From positions 1,860,001-1,924,000 of the forward strand of contig CBDCMR010000004.1 in NCBI GenBank assembly GCA_965219035.1: a DNA stretch of 64,000 nucleotides, read 5' to 3'. Below the pieces are notes generated by a model that made no database searches, was not told the origin of the DNA, and saw only the letters and a program-made list of their open reading frames with translations. Origin of the DNA: CBDCKN01 sp965219035 (GTDB taxonomy: Bacteria > Gemmatimonadota > Gemmatimonadetes > Longimicrobiales > Gaopeijiaceae). Positions 34,956 through 43,863 of this stretch are shown piece after piece. The position numbers were made by a program, and so were the translations under genes. The first letter of the stretch is position 1. The number at the start of each line of letters is the position of its first letter.

Positions 34956-37900
34956 ATGACTAGCTCAAAGGAGCGTCGCCTTCTCGCCGTGATGTTCACA
35001 GATGTGGTGGGCTACACGGCATTGATGCAGCGGGACGAGGAGGCGGCTGTTTCCGCGCACGGTGGTGATCTGCTTCAGTACTTGGGCGATGGAAGCCTCA
35101 CCATGTTCCCAAGTGTCGTCGATGCGGTACGCGCCGCCATTGATGTTCAAGGCGGGCTCCGCCAGGAACCCGTCGTCCCGTTACGGATCGGCATCCATCA
35201 GGGTGACATCTCCTACGACACCCAGGGCGCTTACGGCGACAGTGTAAACGTCGCCTCTAGAATCCAATCGCTGGCGACAAGCGGTAGCATCTTGATCTCT
35301 GCGAAGGCTCACGATGAGATCAAGAATCAGCCTGACATCACTACGACCCCGCTCGGCGAGTTCGAGCTAAAGAATGTCGAAGAGTCGTTGGAGGTCTTCG
35401 GGATCGTTTCAGACGTGCTCGCCGTCCCGACTCGCAATGACGTTCTTACGGAGATTCGACGTGCGCCTGCTACTGCGTTGCACGCCACCATCCGCCTGAA
35501 CACGGCTCTTGAGGGCCGCTACCGCGTAGGGCGTGAGCTAGGCCAGGGCGGCATGGCGACGGTCTATTTGGCTGAGGACCTGCGGCACGAGCGGAAAGTC
35601 GCCCTCAAGATCCTCAAGCCTGAAATCGCAGCAGCGGTCGGAGCCGAGCGGTTCCTGGCCGAGATCAAGACCACAGCGAAGCTCCAGCACCCACACATCT
35701 TGCCACTGCACGATTCCGGGGAGGCCGACGGGTTCCTCTTCTATGTGATGCCGTACGTGGGGGGGGAGAGCCTACGGGAGAGGTTGAATCGTGAGCATCA
35801 GCTTTCTGTGGATGAAGGGGTCCGTATCGCCACAAACATTGCGGAGGCGCTTGACTACGCGCACAGGCAGGGTGTGATCCACCGGGACATCAAGCCGGGG
35901 AACGTGCTGATCCACGATGGACAGGCCGTGATCTCTGACTTCGGGATCGCGCTCGCGGTTGGGCCTGCTGGAGGGGATCGCCTCACTGAAACAGGACTCA
36001 GTGTAGGCACGCCGCACTATATGTCGCCCGAGCAGGCGACCGGGGATCATACAGTGGGGCCAGCCACCGACACCTACGCGCTCGGGTGTGTCCTGTACGA
36101 AATGCTGGTCGGTGAGCCGCCGTACACGGGCAGAACAGCGCAGGTGATCCTCGGCAAGAGCATCGCGGGGGAACCCGTGTCGGCTACCGAGCACCGTCCA
36201 TCGGTCCCGGCGAATGTGGACGCGGCGATCAAGAACGCTCTAGAGAAGCTGCCAGCGGATCGCTTCACGGGCGCTCAGGACTTCGCGCTGGCGCTGGGGG
36301 ATGAGCACTTCCGGTACGGCGAACTGGTAACGGAAGGTGCAAGTGCCGCCGCGGGTCCGTGGAAGGGATTGTCGATCGCCTTGGCGCTTGCTTTGGCCGT
36401 GACGCTCGGATGGTCGCTACTCAGCCCCGAACCACCCACGCCGCTCGCCCGATTCTCGTCACCGTTCGAGGAGGGACAGTTCCCGGCTCGCCTTCCGTCT
36501 ACGATGGAGTTCATGGCGGACGGCTCCGCGTTGGTGTACGTGGGACCGGATGCGTCAGGCGGGGGCACGCAGTTGTGGCTACGGCGTTGGGCCGACCTCG
36601 ATGCAACACCCATTCGGGGAACAGAAGGTGCGATAGACCTCTCGCTGTCGCCCGACGGGCGAGAGGTGGCATTTGTGGCCCAGCGTGCGTTGCGTGTGGC
36701 CCCACTCGACGGTGGCCCGAGCCGGGCGCTGGTCGAACTGGACGGCGCGGTCTGGGAGTGGACTTCGGACGGGACTGTGTACTTCACTGAATCCCCCCCC
36801 TCACTCGTACTCGCCCGCGTTCCAGCCGCAGGCGGAGGTAGCGAGGCAGTCGAGAGCACTACCGAGCGGCTAGAAGGCGAAGCCTACCACGGCTTTCTCA
36901 GCGTGCTTCCGGGGGGGACCATGGGGGTGTTCCAGGTAATGCACTCCCTGACTGGAGAGGACGCTGAGGTCTGGGCCATAGACCTGGACAGCCGCGAGAG
37001 AAGGTTCCTCACGGCGGGAACCACACCGCGCTACGCTTCGACGGGGCACTTGCTGTTCGTAACACCCGACGGTGTCCTCATGGCGCAGCCTATCGACCCA
37101 GCCACGGCAGAGCTTACCAGCGCCGCCGTCCCGGTGGCGGAGGGCCTCGCTCTCACCATCGGCATTGCAACCTATGAGGTGTCGGAGAGCGGGACGTTGA
37201 TCTATTCGACCGGGGACCTGGCTGCGGTCGAAGGGATCTTCGAGCCAGTATGGGTGACGCGCTCAGGCGAGGCGGCACCTGTCGATCCTGGCTGGCGGTT
37301 CAACCTCATGGAGGGCTTCGGATTAATGCTTTCGCCGGACGGCGCACGGGTGGCTATCACACAGAGGGTTGATGGCAACGAAGATGTCTGGATCAAACAG
37401 CTTCCTGACGGTCCGCTTGAACGGCTCACATCAGATGACCTGGTCGACACCTCCCCTTTCTGGAGTCCGGACGGTCAGTTCGTCGCGTACAGTAGGAGCT
37501 ACGATGTCTGGCAAAGGCGTGCCGACGGAACGGGGGCGCCGGAGCTACTGTTCGACGAGGATCGCAGCCTGTTTCAGGGCCGCTGGAGCCTCGACGGCGA
37601 GTGGATAGTCTTCCGCACAGCTACAGGACTCCAGCCGTCGCCCGACGACGACATCGTTGGCTTCCGGCCAGGCGTGGACAGCGCCGCGATACCGTTGGTT
37701 GCGAGCGCCGAGTTCTCAGAACAATCTCCGGCCCTATCCCCGAATGGGCGCTGGCTCGCGTACACGTCTGACCGGACAGGTCGGAGGGAAGTCTACGTCA
37801 GGCCCTTCCCCGACGTCGATTCAGACCCAGTGTCAGTCTCGCACGCCGGGGGAGATCACCCCTTGTGGGCTCACAGCGGCAGCGAGTTGTTCTTCGTCGA

Positions 37901-38150
37901 TGCCCAGGGAGGGCTCGTTGCGGCTGGGGTGGAGGCGGATTCGGTGTTCCGCGTCCTTCAGAGAGAGACGCTTTTCACCATCGGGTCGGAATACCTCCTT
38001 GTGGGGGGTGCTGACTTCCACGACATCCGGCCCGACGACGAGAAGTTCCTGATGGTACGTGGGGCAATCAGCCGTGAATCCAGTGGCGATACCCGGTTCA
38101 TCCTGGTCGAAAACTGGTTCACTGAGCTTCGAGAGCGGATGGGTAATTGA
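34956..38150 (+). CDS. Cyclase-like / Ser-Thr kinase / TolB-propeller receptor
   Basis: 1064 aa from the ATG at 34956. Residues 8-165 form a class-III nucleotide cyclase domain (AVMFTDVVGYTALMQRDE, YLGDGSLTMFPS). Asp16 and Asp45 are only 29 apart instead of about 44, so a segment is missing. A PASTA-less kinase domain follows (about 188-460) with Lys218 (VALKIL), Asp311 (HRDIKPGN) and the DFG Asp328. After one membrane span (SIALALALAVTLGWSLL, about 470-487) the C-terminal 560 residues are TolB/WD40-type propeller blades (ISLSPDGREVAFV-like repeats). The architecture is common in Gemmatimonadota and Acidobacteriota. The kinase looks active; the cyclase-like part probably is not. Confidence 0.85.
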   Translation: MTSSKERRLLAVMFTDVVGYTALMQRDEEAAVSAHGGDLLQYLGDGSLTMFPSVVDAVRAAIDVQGGLRQEPVVPLRIGIHQGDISYDTQGAYGDSVNVASRIQSLATSGSILISAKAHDEIKNQPDITTTPLGEFELKNVEESLEVFGIVSDVLAVPTRNDVLTEIRRAPATALHATIRLNTALEGRYRVGRELGQGGMATVYLAEDLRHERKVALKILKPEIAAAVGAERFLAEIKTTAKLQHPHILPLHDSGEADGFLFYVMPYVGGESLRERLNREHQLSVDEGVRIATNIAEALDYAHRQGVIHRDIKPGNVLIHDGQAVISDFGIALAVGPAGGDRLTETGLSVGTPHYMSPEQATGDHTVGPATDTYALGCVLYEMLVGEPPYTGRTAQVILGKSIAGEPVSATEHRPSVPANVDAAIKNALEKLPADRFTGAQDFALALGDEHFRYGELVTEGASAAAGPWKGLSIALALALAVTLGWSLLSPEPPTPLARFSSPFEEGQFPARLPSTMEFMADGSALVYVGPDASGGGTQLWLRRWADLDATPIRGTEGAIDLSLSPDGREVAFVAQRALRVAPLDGGPSRALVELDGAVWEWTSDGTVYFTESPPSLVLARVPAAGGGSEAVESTTERLEGEAYHGFLSVLPGGTMGVFQVMHSLTGEDAEVWAIDLDSRERRFLTAGTTPRYASTGHLLFVTPDGVLMAQPIDPATAELTSAAVPVAEGLALTIGIATYEVSESGTLIYSTGDLAAVEGIFEPVWVTRSGEAAPVDPGWRFNLMEGFGLMLSPDGARVAITQRVDGNEDVWIKQLPDGPLERLTSDDLVDTSPFWSPDGQFVAYSRSYDVWQRRADGTGAPELLFDEDRSLFQGRWSLDGEWIVFRTATGLQPSPDDDIVGFRPGVDSAAIPLVASAEFSEQSPALSPNGRWLAYTSDRTGRREVYVRPFPDVDSDPVSVSHAGGDHPLWAHSGSELFFVDAQGGLVAAGVEADSVFRVLQRETLFTIGSEYLLVGGADFHDIRPDDEKFLMVRGAISRESSGDTRFILVENWFTELRERMGN

Positions 38151-38394
38151 CCCGTCAGATCCCCTGGCTTCGCGTCTTCGTGGAAGGCGTGGTCCGGTGG
38201 CGGCACATGGCTCGGCAGGCCTAGCTAGCTACACTACACGCCACGCCTGGAGCTCCGTACACACCGTGCCCTCGGAGTTGCTCCCCACTCACACCTCGGA
38301 ACCGTCTTCCGAGACGGGCGTAGGATCAATCTCAAGGCGGACGGGGTCTTCGCCACCCACAGGCTCCTTCGGGTATCCGGGTATCCGCCCTTCC
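38151..38394. other. No gene recognised
   Basis: Intergenic, downstream of the kinase gene. It contains the direct repeat GGGTATCCGGGTATCCG but no gene. Confidence 0.4.
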
Positions 38395-38464
38395 GAGTTC
38401 CTCTTCGGAGAGGTATACGTATCTTTATATCGTGAGTATACGTACGTTGCATGTCCAAGAAGGC
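38395..38464 (+). repeat. Duplicated leader/promoter module, copy A
   Basis: 70 bp, equal to 44402-44475 except one substitution and a 4-base deletion. It contains two GTATACGTA boxes 23 bp apart around TCTTTATATCGTGA, and ends in an ATG at 38451 (MSKKA). Here the GGAG ribosome site is lost by the deletion and the frame stops after about 13 codons. Confidence 0.75.
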
Positions 38465-38564
38465 GCTTGCGTGGCGTCCACCTCAGCCCTAGCACGTCCG
38501 TAATCTCCCAGGGAAGCAGTTCCCGCGGAAAACCGATGGGCGCCGGCCCCGAATCCGGGAGGTG

Positions 38565-38765
38565 GTGATCCGGGAAGATGCAGAGCACCGCGCCGGCGAT
38601 GGCAGGGTTGCGGTGCAGGAAGGGTCGGAGCCGCTTCGGCAAGGAGAGCACCCACTGCCGGACGGGGAGCGGAGGCAGGACGTCGTCGGTGAGATGGGCG
38701 GCGGTTTCGACCATACGGCGCGCGTTGCAGGAGGGACACACGCCCCGGCCTTTGCAGAGGGCAGC
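38565..38765 (-). pseudogene. IS91-type (Y2) transposase zinc-binding fragment
   Basis: The frame reads CPLCKGRGVCPSCNARRMVE, TAAHLTDDVLPPLPVRQWVL and SLPKRLRPFLHRNPAIAGAV. This is the zinc-binding N-terminal region of IS91-family or zinc-binding transposases, with CxxC pairs and the PVRQWVLSLPKRLR motif. The catalytic HUH/Tyr part is missing on both sides. A remnant only. Confidence 0.7.
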
Positions 38766-38796
38766 GGTCGCAAGCGATTACGTTGCAGCGTTACGC

Positions 38797-39366
38797 TCAG
38801 GTTTCTCCTGAGTTTCTCGGTCGAGAGACGGACGACCAGATTTCCTGAAGACCGAGGGCCTCCGCGCCGCGCTCGACACGATCCACGTTTATCTCATCTC
38901 CGGAGATTTCCAGCATGGCCTTGATGTCCCTTAGATGTTTCTCCGACCCACCATCGCGGTGGTAGAGGAGCTTCTTCAGGATCAACTCCTCGGGAGGAGA
39001 AAACGCCGCTGTGAGACCGGGGAGAGCCGGCAAACGCCGCCGATCCTCGATCTGGACGCGCTCGACCTCGTCCCCTTCGACGAATACATCGATCTTCAGA
39101 CCCGAAGATGCATGGATGATGTTGAACTGGGATCCCTCTACGATCGCCTCCCCCGCAGCTTCCACATCGAGATAAAATTCGTCACTCGGGAATCGGGTCT
39201 TGAGTCGCTCAATGTCGGTCGGGGCGAGGCGCACTACCACATCGATATCGAGTGTGGCTCGGGGTTCGCCATAAGCCATGCTGGCGATCGAGCCGGCAAG
39301 GGCGTAGGGAAGGTCCAGCTCTTCGAGAGCGGAGACGAGATGACGGAGAAGATCAGCCGCCTGCAA
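38797..39366 (-). CDS. Nucleotidyltransferase-fold protein (AbiEii/DUF6036-like)
   Basis: 189 aa. The N-terminal NTase core has the GS motif at residues 25-26 (LAGSIASMAYG) and three carboxylates at 40, 42 (TLDIDVVVRL) and 93 (LKIDVFVEGD), a complete catalytic triad. The helical C-terminus (PEELILKKLLYHRDGGSEKH, LRDIKAMLEISGDEI) matches chromosomal nucleotidyltransferases related to AbiEii/MenT toxins. The TTG start overlaps the end of the upstream small gene by 14 bp, so translation is coupled. It may act as a toxin that modifies tRNA or protein with nucleotides; not proven. Confidence 0.8.
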   Translation of the reverse strand: MQAADLLRHLVSALEELDLPYALAGSIASMAYGEPRATLDIDVVVRLAPTDIERLKTRFPSDEFYLDVEAAGEAIVEGSQFNIIHASSGLKIDVFVEGDEVERVQIEDRRRLPALPGLTAAFSPPEELILKKLLYHRDGGSEKHLRDIKAMLEISGDEINVDRVERGAEALGLQEIWSSVSRPRNSGET

Positions 39367-39565
39367 CGCGGTGTCTCCGAGCGATCTCCGGACCGACCTG
39401 ATCTGGCTCGAGTCCCAAGAAATCGATCAGGTGAGTCGCTAGGCGCGCCCGGACCAGTTCCGTCATGTCGAGCCCGACCTCTATCCGACGATCAGAGGAC
39501 ATGGCACGATAGATTTCGAGCTGTTGAAGGTTCAGAAGCTCCACAACTGGTACTCGATCACTCAT
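39353..39565 (-). CDS. Small partner protein of the nucleotidyltransferase
   Basis: 70 aa, helical and charged (LLNLQQLEIYRAMSSDRRIE, GLDMTELVRARLATHLIDF). This type of small protein often lies just before a nucleotidyltransferase gene. It contains RARLATH, an Rx5H string that recalls HEPN motifs, but it is too short for a full HEPN domain. By analogy with two-gene toxin-antitoxin modules it would be the antitoxin; this is inference. Overlap with the next start is 14 bp. Confidence 0.65.
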   Translation of the reverse strand: MSDRVPVVELLNLQQLEIYRAMSSDRRIEVGLDMTELVRARLATHLIDFLGLEPDQVGPEIARRHRVAGG

Positions 39566-39989
39566 GTTGGGAAGCTAGTCCGTGAGAGGTGCGAGGGACA
39601 ACGACGCGGCAAAGCACCGCGGGCTGCTAGCTTTCATCCGACCGACTCCCTCGTCAGGCGGTTCCCGCACCATGGCCCAGTATGAAAAGCCCGAGAAGGA
39701 CCAGCGCCACGCCGTCCAAGCGCCTGGGCCGACCCCGCAGTGCCCACGGCCACGAATCCTACGCCCTCGTATCTGAAGCGGCAACAAAGACTTGAGTTCC
39801 TGTTGCGCACCTCGACCCGCCCGTCCAAACATCCCCTCGCCCCATTGGTTGCCAATCGTCGAAGTCAACCGGGCGCTGCTCGATGTCGATGTAGTTGAAT
39901 CTTCACTCACGGTTCGCATGTTGATCGAGCGGACCTGTGTTGCAAACGATGTGACCCACACGTACCGTCCGCAGTTCGGGAGGTGAGTG
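39566..39989. other. No gene recognised
   Basis: About 420 bp between divergent genes. Frames are short and shadow-like. It should contain both promoters. The ribosome site GGGAGG of the MscS gene lies at 39978-39983. Confidence 0.5.
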
Positions 39990-41066
39990 ATGCAGGCCCT
40001 GGAGAATTTCCTGAGTCAATTCGGTGCCTTCGAAAACTTAGCCGCTGACCCGCGCTTTCAGGCCCTTGTCGTTGTCGTTCTGAGCGTCGTGGTCGCCAAA
40101 ATCGCCGACTGGATCATCTCCAGGCTGGTCACCCGCTGGGCACAAAAAACCACGACCGACCTCGACGATCGCATCATCGAAATGGTGCATCGCCCCCTGT
40201 TTCTGTTCGTACTCCTCGGAGGTCTGTCGGTGGCCGCAGATCTGCTGTCACTTCAAGGTGTCATGCGACGGGTCACGCTCGGTGGCCTAGGCACGATGGC
40301 CGTTTTCATCGGCTTCGGTCTCGCGATGCGCGTGAGTCGACTGGCCCTCGAGACCCTGAGTCAGCGCACAGACCGCTTCCGGTTCGTCGACGAACAAACG
40401 CTACCCCTGTTTCGCAACCTGGCGAGCGTGCTGCTGTTGGGGGCTGGCGCCTATTTTCTGTTCCTGGTTTGGGGACTTGACGTCACCGGGTGGTTGGCCT
40501 CGGCTGGAATCGTCGGAATCGCGGTCGGCTTCGGTGCCAAAGATACAGTCGCCAACTTCTTCGCGGGTGTCTTCATCCTGGCCGACGCACCGTACAGGAT
40601 TGGTGACTTCGTCATTCTCGACTCCGGAGAACGGGGACGGGTCACCCACATCGGGCTTCGCAGCACCCGTCTCCTGACCCGTGACGACATCGAGGTAACG
40701 GTACCGAACGCGGTCATGGGCAACACCATGATCATCAATGAGACGGGGGGACCTCACGAGAAAGAGCGCATACGCATCAAGATCCTATGCGCCTATGGAT
40801 CCGACATCGATCACGTCAAGAAGGTGCTCTTCGAAACCGCCGTTCATCTCGACGGAGTGTGCAGCAACCCGGAACCACGGGTCCGGTTTCGGGCCTTCGG
40901 CCCCTCGGGGCTCGAGTTGGAGCTTCTAGGCTGGATTGAGGAGCCCGTCCTCCGCGGCCGCATAACCGACGCGCTCAACACCGAGGTGTATCGCCGCTTC
41001 AACCAGGAGGGAATCGAGATCCCCTACCTGAAGCAGGACGTGTACATAAAGGAGATGCCGCGGTAG
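39990..41066 (+). CDS. MscS-family mechanosensitive channel
   Basis: 358 aa. The ATG at 39990 is preferred over an adjacent GTG because GGGAGG lies 6 bases upstream. Four to five membrane spans are followed by the pore-lining/beta-domain signature (ASAGIVGIAVGFGAKDTVAN, FFAGVFILADAPYRIGDFV, ILDSGERGRVTHIGLRSTRL) and a C-terminal alpha/beta domain. These channels open under membrane tension and release solutes during osmotic downshock. No obvious operon partner. Confidence 0.9.
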   Translation: MQALENFLSQFGAFENLAADPRFQALVVVVLSVVVAKIADWIISRLVTRWAQKTTTDLDDRIIEMVHRPLFLFVLLGGLSVAADLLSLQGVMRRVTLGGLGTMAVFIGFGLAMRVSRLALETLSQRTDRFRFVDEQTLPLFRNLASVLLLGAGAYFLFLVWGLDVTGWLASAGIVGIAVGFGAKDTVANFFAGVFILADAPYRIGDFVILDSGERGRVTHIGLRSTRLLTRDDIEVTVPNAVMGNTMIINETGGPHEKERIRIKILCAYGSDIDHVKKVLFETAVHLDGVCSNPEPRVRFRAFGPSGLELELLGWIEEPVLRGRITDALNTEVYRRFNQEGIEIPYLKQDVYIKEMPR

Positions 41067-41249
41067 AGCCTCCTCGTGTCCTTTTCTCCCAAGAAGACCT
41101 TCAACGGGAACAGCCGCGTGGACTACAAGGATCAGGCAGCCATCGTGGCCATACGCTATCGAGCGTGAGCTGGGTGAAGGCCCGTTTGCGCAAAAGCGGC
41201 GCGTCATCTACGATCAGAGCTTGAACAAATGGGGCCTTCCGGTCCCGCC

Positions 41250-41290
41250 GGGGCCATAGCTCAGTGGGGCGAGCGCTGGCTTCGCAAGCC
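41250..41290 (+). pseudogene. 5' half of a tRNA-Ala(CGC)-like gene
   Basis: GGGGCCATAGCTCAGTGGGG begins a perfect acceptor 5' strand and D-arm (GCTC/GAGC with a GG-containing loop). It is followed by an anticodon arm CTGGC-TTCGCAA-GCCCG with anticodon CGC and one mismatch. No T-arm (GGTTCGATTCC) or acceptor 3' strand follows. It is a broken tRNA gene, plausibly a scar of element integration. Confidence 0.5.
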
Positions 41291-41410
41291 CGCCGGACAG
41301 ACCTCGATTTTCTCGATTCTCCAGGTCGAATAAGGGATTCGTCCACTAAGCTCGAGTACGATTTTCTGCCTGTACACGGGGTTAGAGTACGCTAACGTGC
41401 ACACTTTTCA

Positions 41411-41443
41411 GAGGGGAGGGGCCTCGGCCTCTCCCCTTTGTGT
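41411..41443 (+). terminator. Rho-independent terminator
   Basis: GAGGGGAGGGGCC, loop TCGG, CCTCTCCCC followed by TTTGTGTT: a strong GC stem with a T-rich tail, downstream of the tRNA-like fragment on the same strand. Confidence 0.65.
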
Positions 41444-41447
41444 TGCG

Positions 41448-41620
41448 GTCGTCGGAGCGGACCGGTTCCTGGCCGATATCAAGACCACAGCGAAACTCCA
41501 GCACCGCAACATCCTCCCACTCTACGACTCGAGCGAAACTAATGGCTTTCTCTTTATGTGATCGTCCTACGTGGAAAGCGACACGCTGAAGGGCCACCTC
41601 GACCCCGAAAAGGCCCGCAC
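41448..41620 (+). pseudogene. Ser/Thr kinase fragment
   Basis: The frame gives VVGADRFLADIKTTAKLQHR and NILPLYDSSETNGFLF, then a TGA and a shifted SSYVESDTLKGHL. It is closely related to AVGAERFLAEIKTTAKLQHP and HILPLHDSGEADGFLF in the kinase at 34956-38150, so it is a relic of a paralogue. It covers only the C-helix to hinge region. Nothing recognisable lies between 41620 and the IS3 junction at 41808. Confidence 0.7.
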
Positions 41621-41805
41621 AACCACTCTACTGCACGACGATCTCCGTGTCCCCGAAGTCCTGGCAGATATCGCCGGACGGCGTGGAATGGCAGAGGAAG
41701 CCGTCAGCTGGGCGACGGGTGTAAACCCGAATGTTGCTGGAAAGGTCGAACAAACGGAAGTCGACCAGGACCCAAGTTCCCCGCGCGTTCAACTCAGAGA
41801 AGGTT

Positions 41806-42606
41806 ATGGCCGAGGTTGTGGCGACCCTGCTCGACGAAGACGTCTACCTGTGCAGCGAACGTACGATGTATCGCGTTCTGGCCTCCCAAGTGCCAGTTCG
41901 AGAGCGCCGAGCGCAGCGGAGTCATCCCGAATACCAGAAACCCGAGTTGATGGCGACGGGCCCGGGCCAGGTCTGGTCCTGGGATATCACACGGCTGCTG
42001 GGGCCGAGGAAGTGGAGCTACTTCTACCTCTACGTCATCATGGACATCTTCAGCCGCTACATCGTGGGATGGATGGTGGCGGATCGGGAGAGCTCGGCCT
42101 TGGCCGGGCGCCTGATCCAGCAGAGTTGCCTGAAGCATGGCGTCCAGCCCCAGGTCCTGACCTTGCACTCGGATCGAGGAGCTCCGATGACGAGCCAATG
42201 CACGGCTCAGCTCCTCGCCGATCTCGGGGTGACCCGCTCGCTGAGCCGACCTCAGGTGTCGGATGACAATCCGTTCTCCGAGGCCCAGTTCAAGACCTTG
42301 AAGTACCATCCCTCGTTTCCTGGACGGTTCGAGGATCAGGGCCAGGCCAAAATGTTCTGTCGCTCGTTCTTCCGCTGGTACAATGCCGAGCACCGCCATG
42401 GCGGCATCTCGATGCTGACCCCCGAACAGGTCCACTTCGGTCACGCCGATCAGGTCATCGCCGGCAGGGAGGCCGTGCTACGCGAGGCCTGGGCCGCTCA
42501 TCCCGACCGCTTCGTCTCCGGTGAGCCGAAGCCCAAACCGCTCCCGGAGGCCGTCTGGATCAATCCTCCAACCCCCTCCCTCACGACACAGGAGATTGCT
42601 CTCTAA
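41806..42606 (+). pseudogene. IS3-family transposase OrfB, 5'-truncated copy 2
   Basis: Near-identical to the copy at 17421-18219 (one base differs, giving YVIMDIFSRY with the family-typical D). The catalytic D (SWDITRLLG), D (HSDRGAPMTS) and E (SEAQFKTLKYH) are intact, but the N-terminal part of the protein before MAEVVATLLDED is missing and no ribosome site is evident. It is cut shorter on the 5' side than copy 1, so the two truncations differ. Confidence 0.8.
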
Positions 42607-42632
42607 TTAATTCCCAAGAGTGTCTCACTGGC

Positions 42633-43863
42633 TGTGCTGAGACGGTATTCACCTGACAGTTGACCACGAGAGAGGACGGTGGCCAGCCGCCCTCGCCGGA
42701 GCTAATTGAGAGATGTCGAAGTCACTCACTTAGCACGGGAGAGAAGATGACCACCGTCCAGGGGGAGAAGATAGCGCGCCGCAAGCTGAGCCTGCTACAG
42801 TTGGCCCAGGAGCTCGGCAACGTGAGCAAGGCGTGCAAGATCGTGGGCTACAGCCGGCAGCAGTTCTACGAGATCAGGAGGAACTTCCAGCTTTACGGGG
42901 CCGAGGGGCTGATCGACCAGCTTCCGGGGCCGAAGGGACCGCACCCGAACCGGGTGAGTGAAGAGATTGAGCAGGCGGTCTTGGCCCACGCCTTGGAGGC
43001 TCCGACGCACGGAGCTCAGCGGGTCGCGGACGAGTTGCTGCTCGGAGGGATCCAGGTGAGCTCAGGAGGCGTACGGGGCGTGTGGAGCCGGCATGGCCTC
43101 ACCACGAAGCACGAACGGCTGCTCAGGCTCGAAGAGACGGCCAGGGAACGGAAGCTGAAGCTGACCGACGAGCAGATCGAGCTGCTGGAGCGCTTCAGTC
43201 CCGAGTTCCGGGAGCGCCACATCGAAGTCCATTACCCGGGCGACCTCGTCGCCGTGGACACGTTCTTCGTCGGAACGCTGAAGGGGGTCGGCAAGGTGTA
43301 CCTGCAGACCGTGCTCGATTGCTTCAGCCGCTACGCCTGGGGCCGGCTCTACACGAGCAAGCTCCCGCTCACGGCGGTGCAGGTGATGAATAACGACGTG
43401 TTGCCGTTCTTCGATGAGCACCGGGTCCGGGTGAAGACCGTGCTCAGCGACAACGGCCGCGAGTTCTGCGGCCGTCCGGACCGTCACCCATATGAGCTGT
43501 TCCTTCAGCTCGAGGACATCGAGCACCGCACGACGAAGGTGGGCAGGCCCCAGTCCAACGGCTTCATCGAGCGCTTCCACCGCACGCTCCTCGACGAGCA
43601 CTTGAGGGTGAAGGGCCGCACCACCTGGTACGAGACCGTCGAGGAGATGCAGCAGGACCTCGAGGCGTATCTGGAGACCTACAACCGGAAGCGGCCGCAC
43701 CGCGGTCGAGCCATGGAGGGCCGCACGCCCTATCAGGTCTTCAAGGCCGGTCTCACCGACGCCAGGAAGGCCGCAAAGGCCAGGAAGGAGGAGGCTAAGA
43801 CGAAGGCAGCCTAGACACAGCTCCGGCGAGGGCCAACTGTCAGGTCATTACCATCTCTGTACA
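42633..43863 (+). mobile_element. IS481-family insertion sequence, complete, 7-bp target duplication
   Basis: 1231 bp, with 30-bp terminal inverted repeats (25 of 30 equal) starting TGT and ending ACA, as is typical of IS481. It is flanked by CACTGGC at 42626-42632 and 43864-43870. The transposase is intact, so the element may be active. Confidence 0.93.
42747..43814 (+). CDS. IS481-family transposase
   Basis: 355 aa from the ATG after GGGAGAGAAG; an upstream TTG at 42660 would lie in the terminal region. The N-terminal HTH (LAQELGNVSKACKIVGYSRQ, QFYEIRRNFQLYGAEGL) is followed by the rve core with D (LVAVDTFFVG), D (VLSDNGREFCG) and E (NGFIERFHRTLLDEH), ending YNRKRPHRGRAMEGRTPYQV. The protein cuts and joins the IS ends; the complete triad and intact frame suggest activity. 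Confidence 0.92.
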   Translation: MTTVQGEKIARRKLSLLQLAQELGNVSKACKIVGYSRQQFYEIRRNFQLYGAEGLIDQLPGPKGPHPNRVSEEIEQAVLAHALEAPTHGAQRVADELLLGGIQVSSGGVRGVWSRHGLTTKHERLLRLEETARERKLKLTDEQIELLERFSPEFRERHIEVHYPGDLVAVDTFFVGTLKGVGKVYLQTVLDCFSRYAWGRLYTSKLPLTAVQVMNNDVLPFFDEHRVRVKTVLSDNGREFCGRPDRHPYELFLQLEDIEHRTTKVGRPQSNGFIERFHRTLLDEHLRVKGRTTWYETVEEMQQDLEAYLETYNRKRPHRGRAMEGRTPYQVFKAGLTDARKAAKARKEEAKTKAA

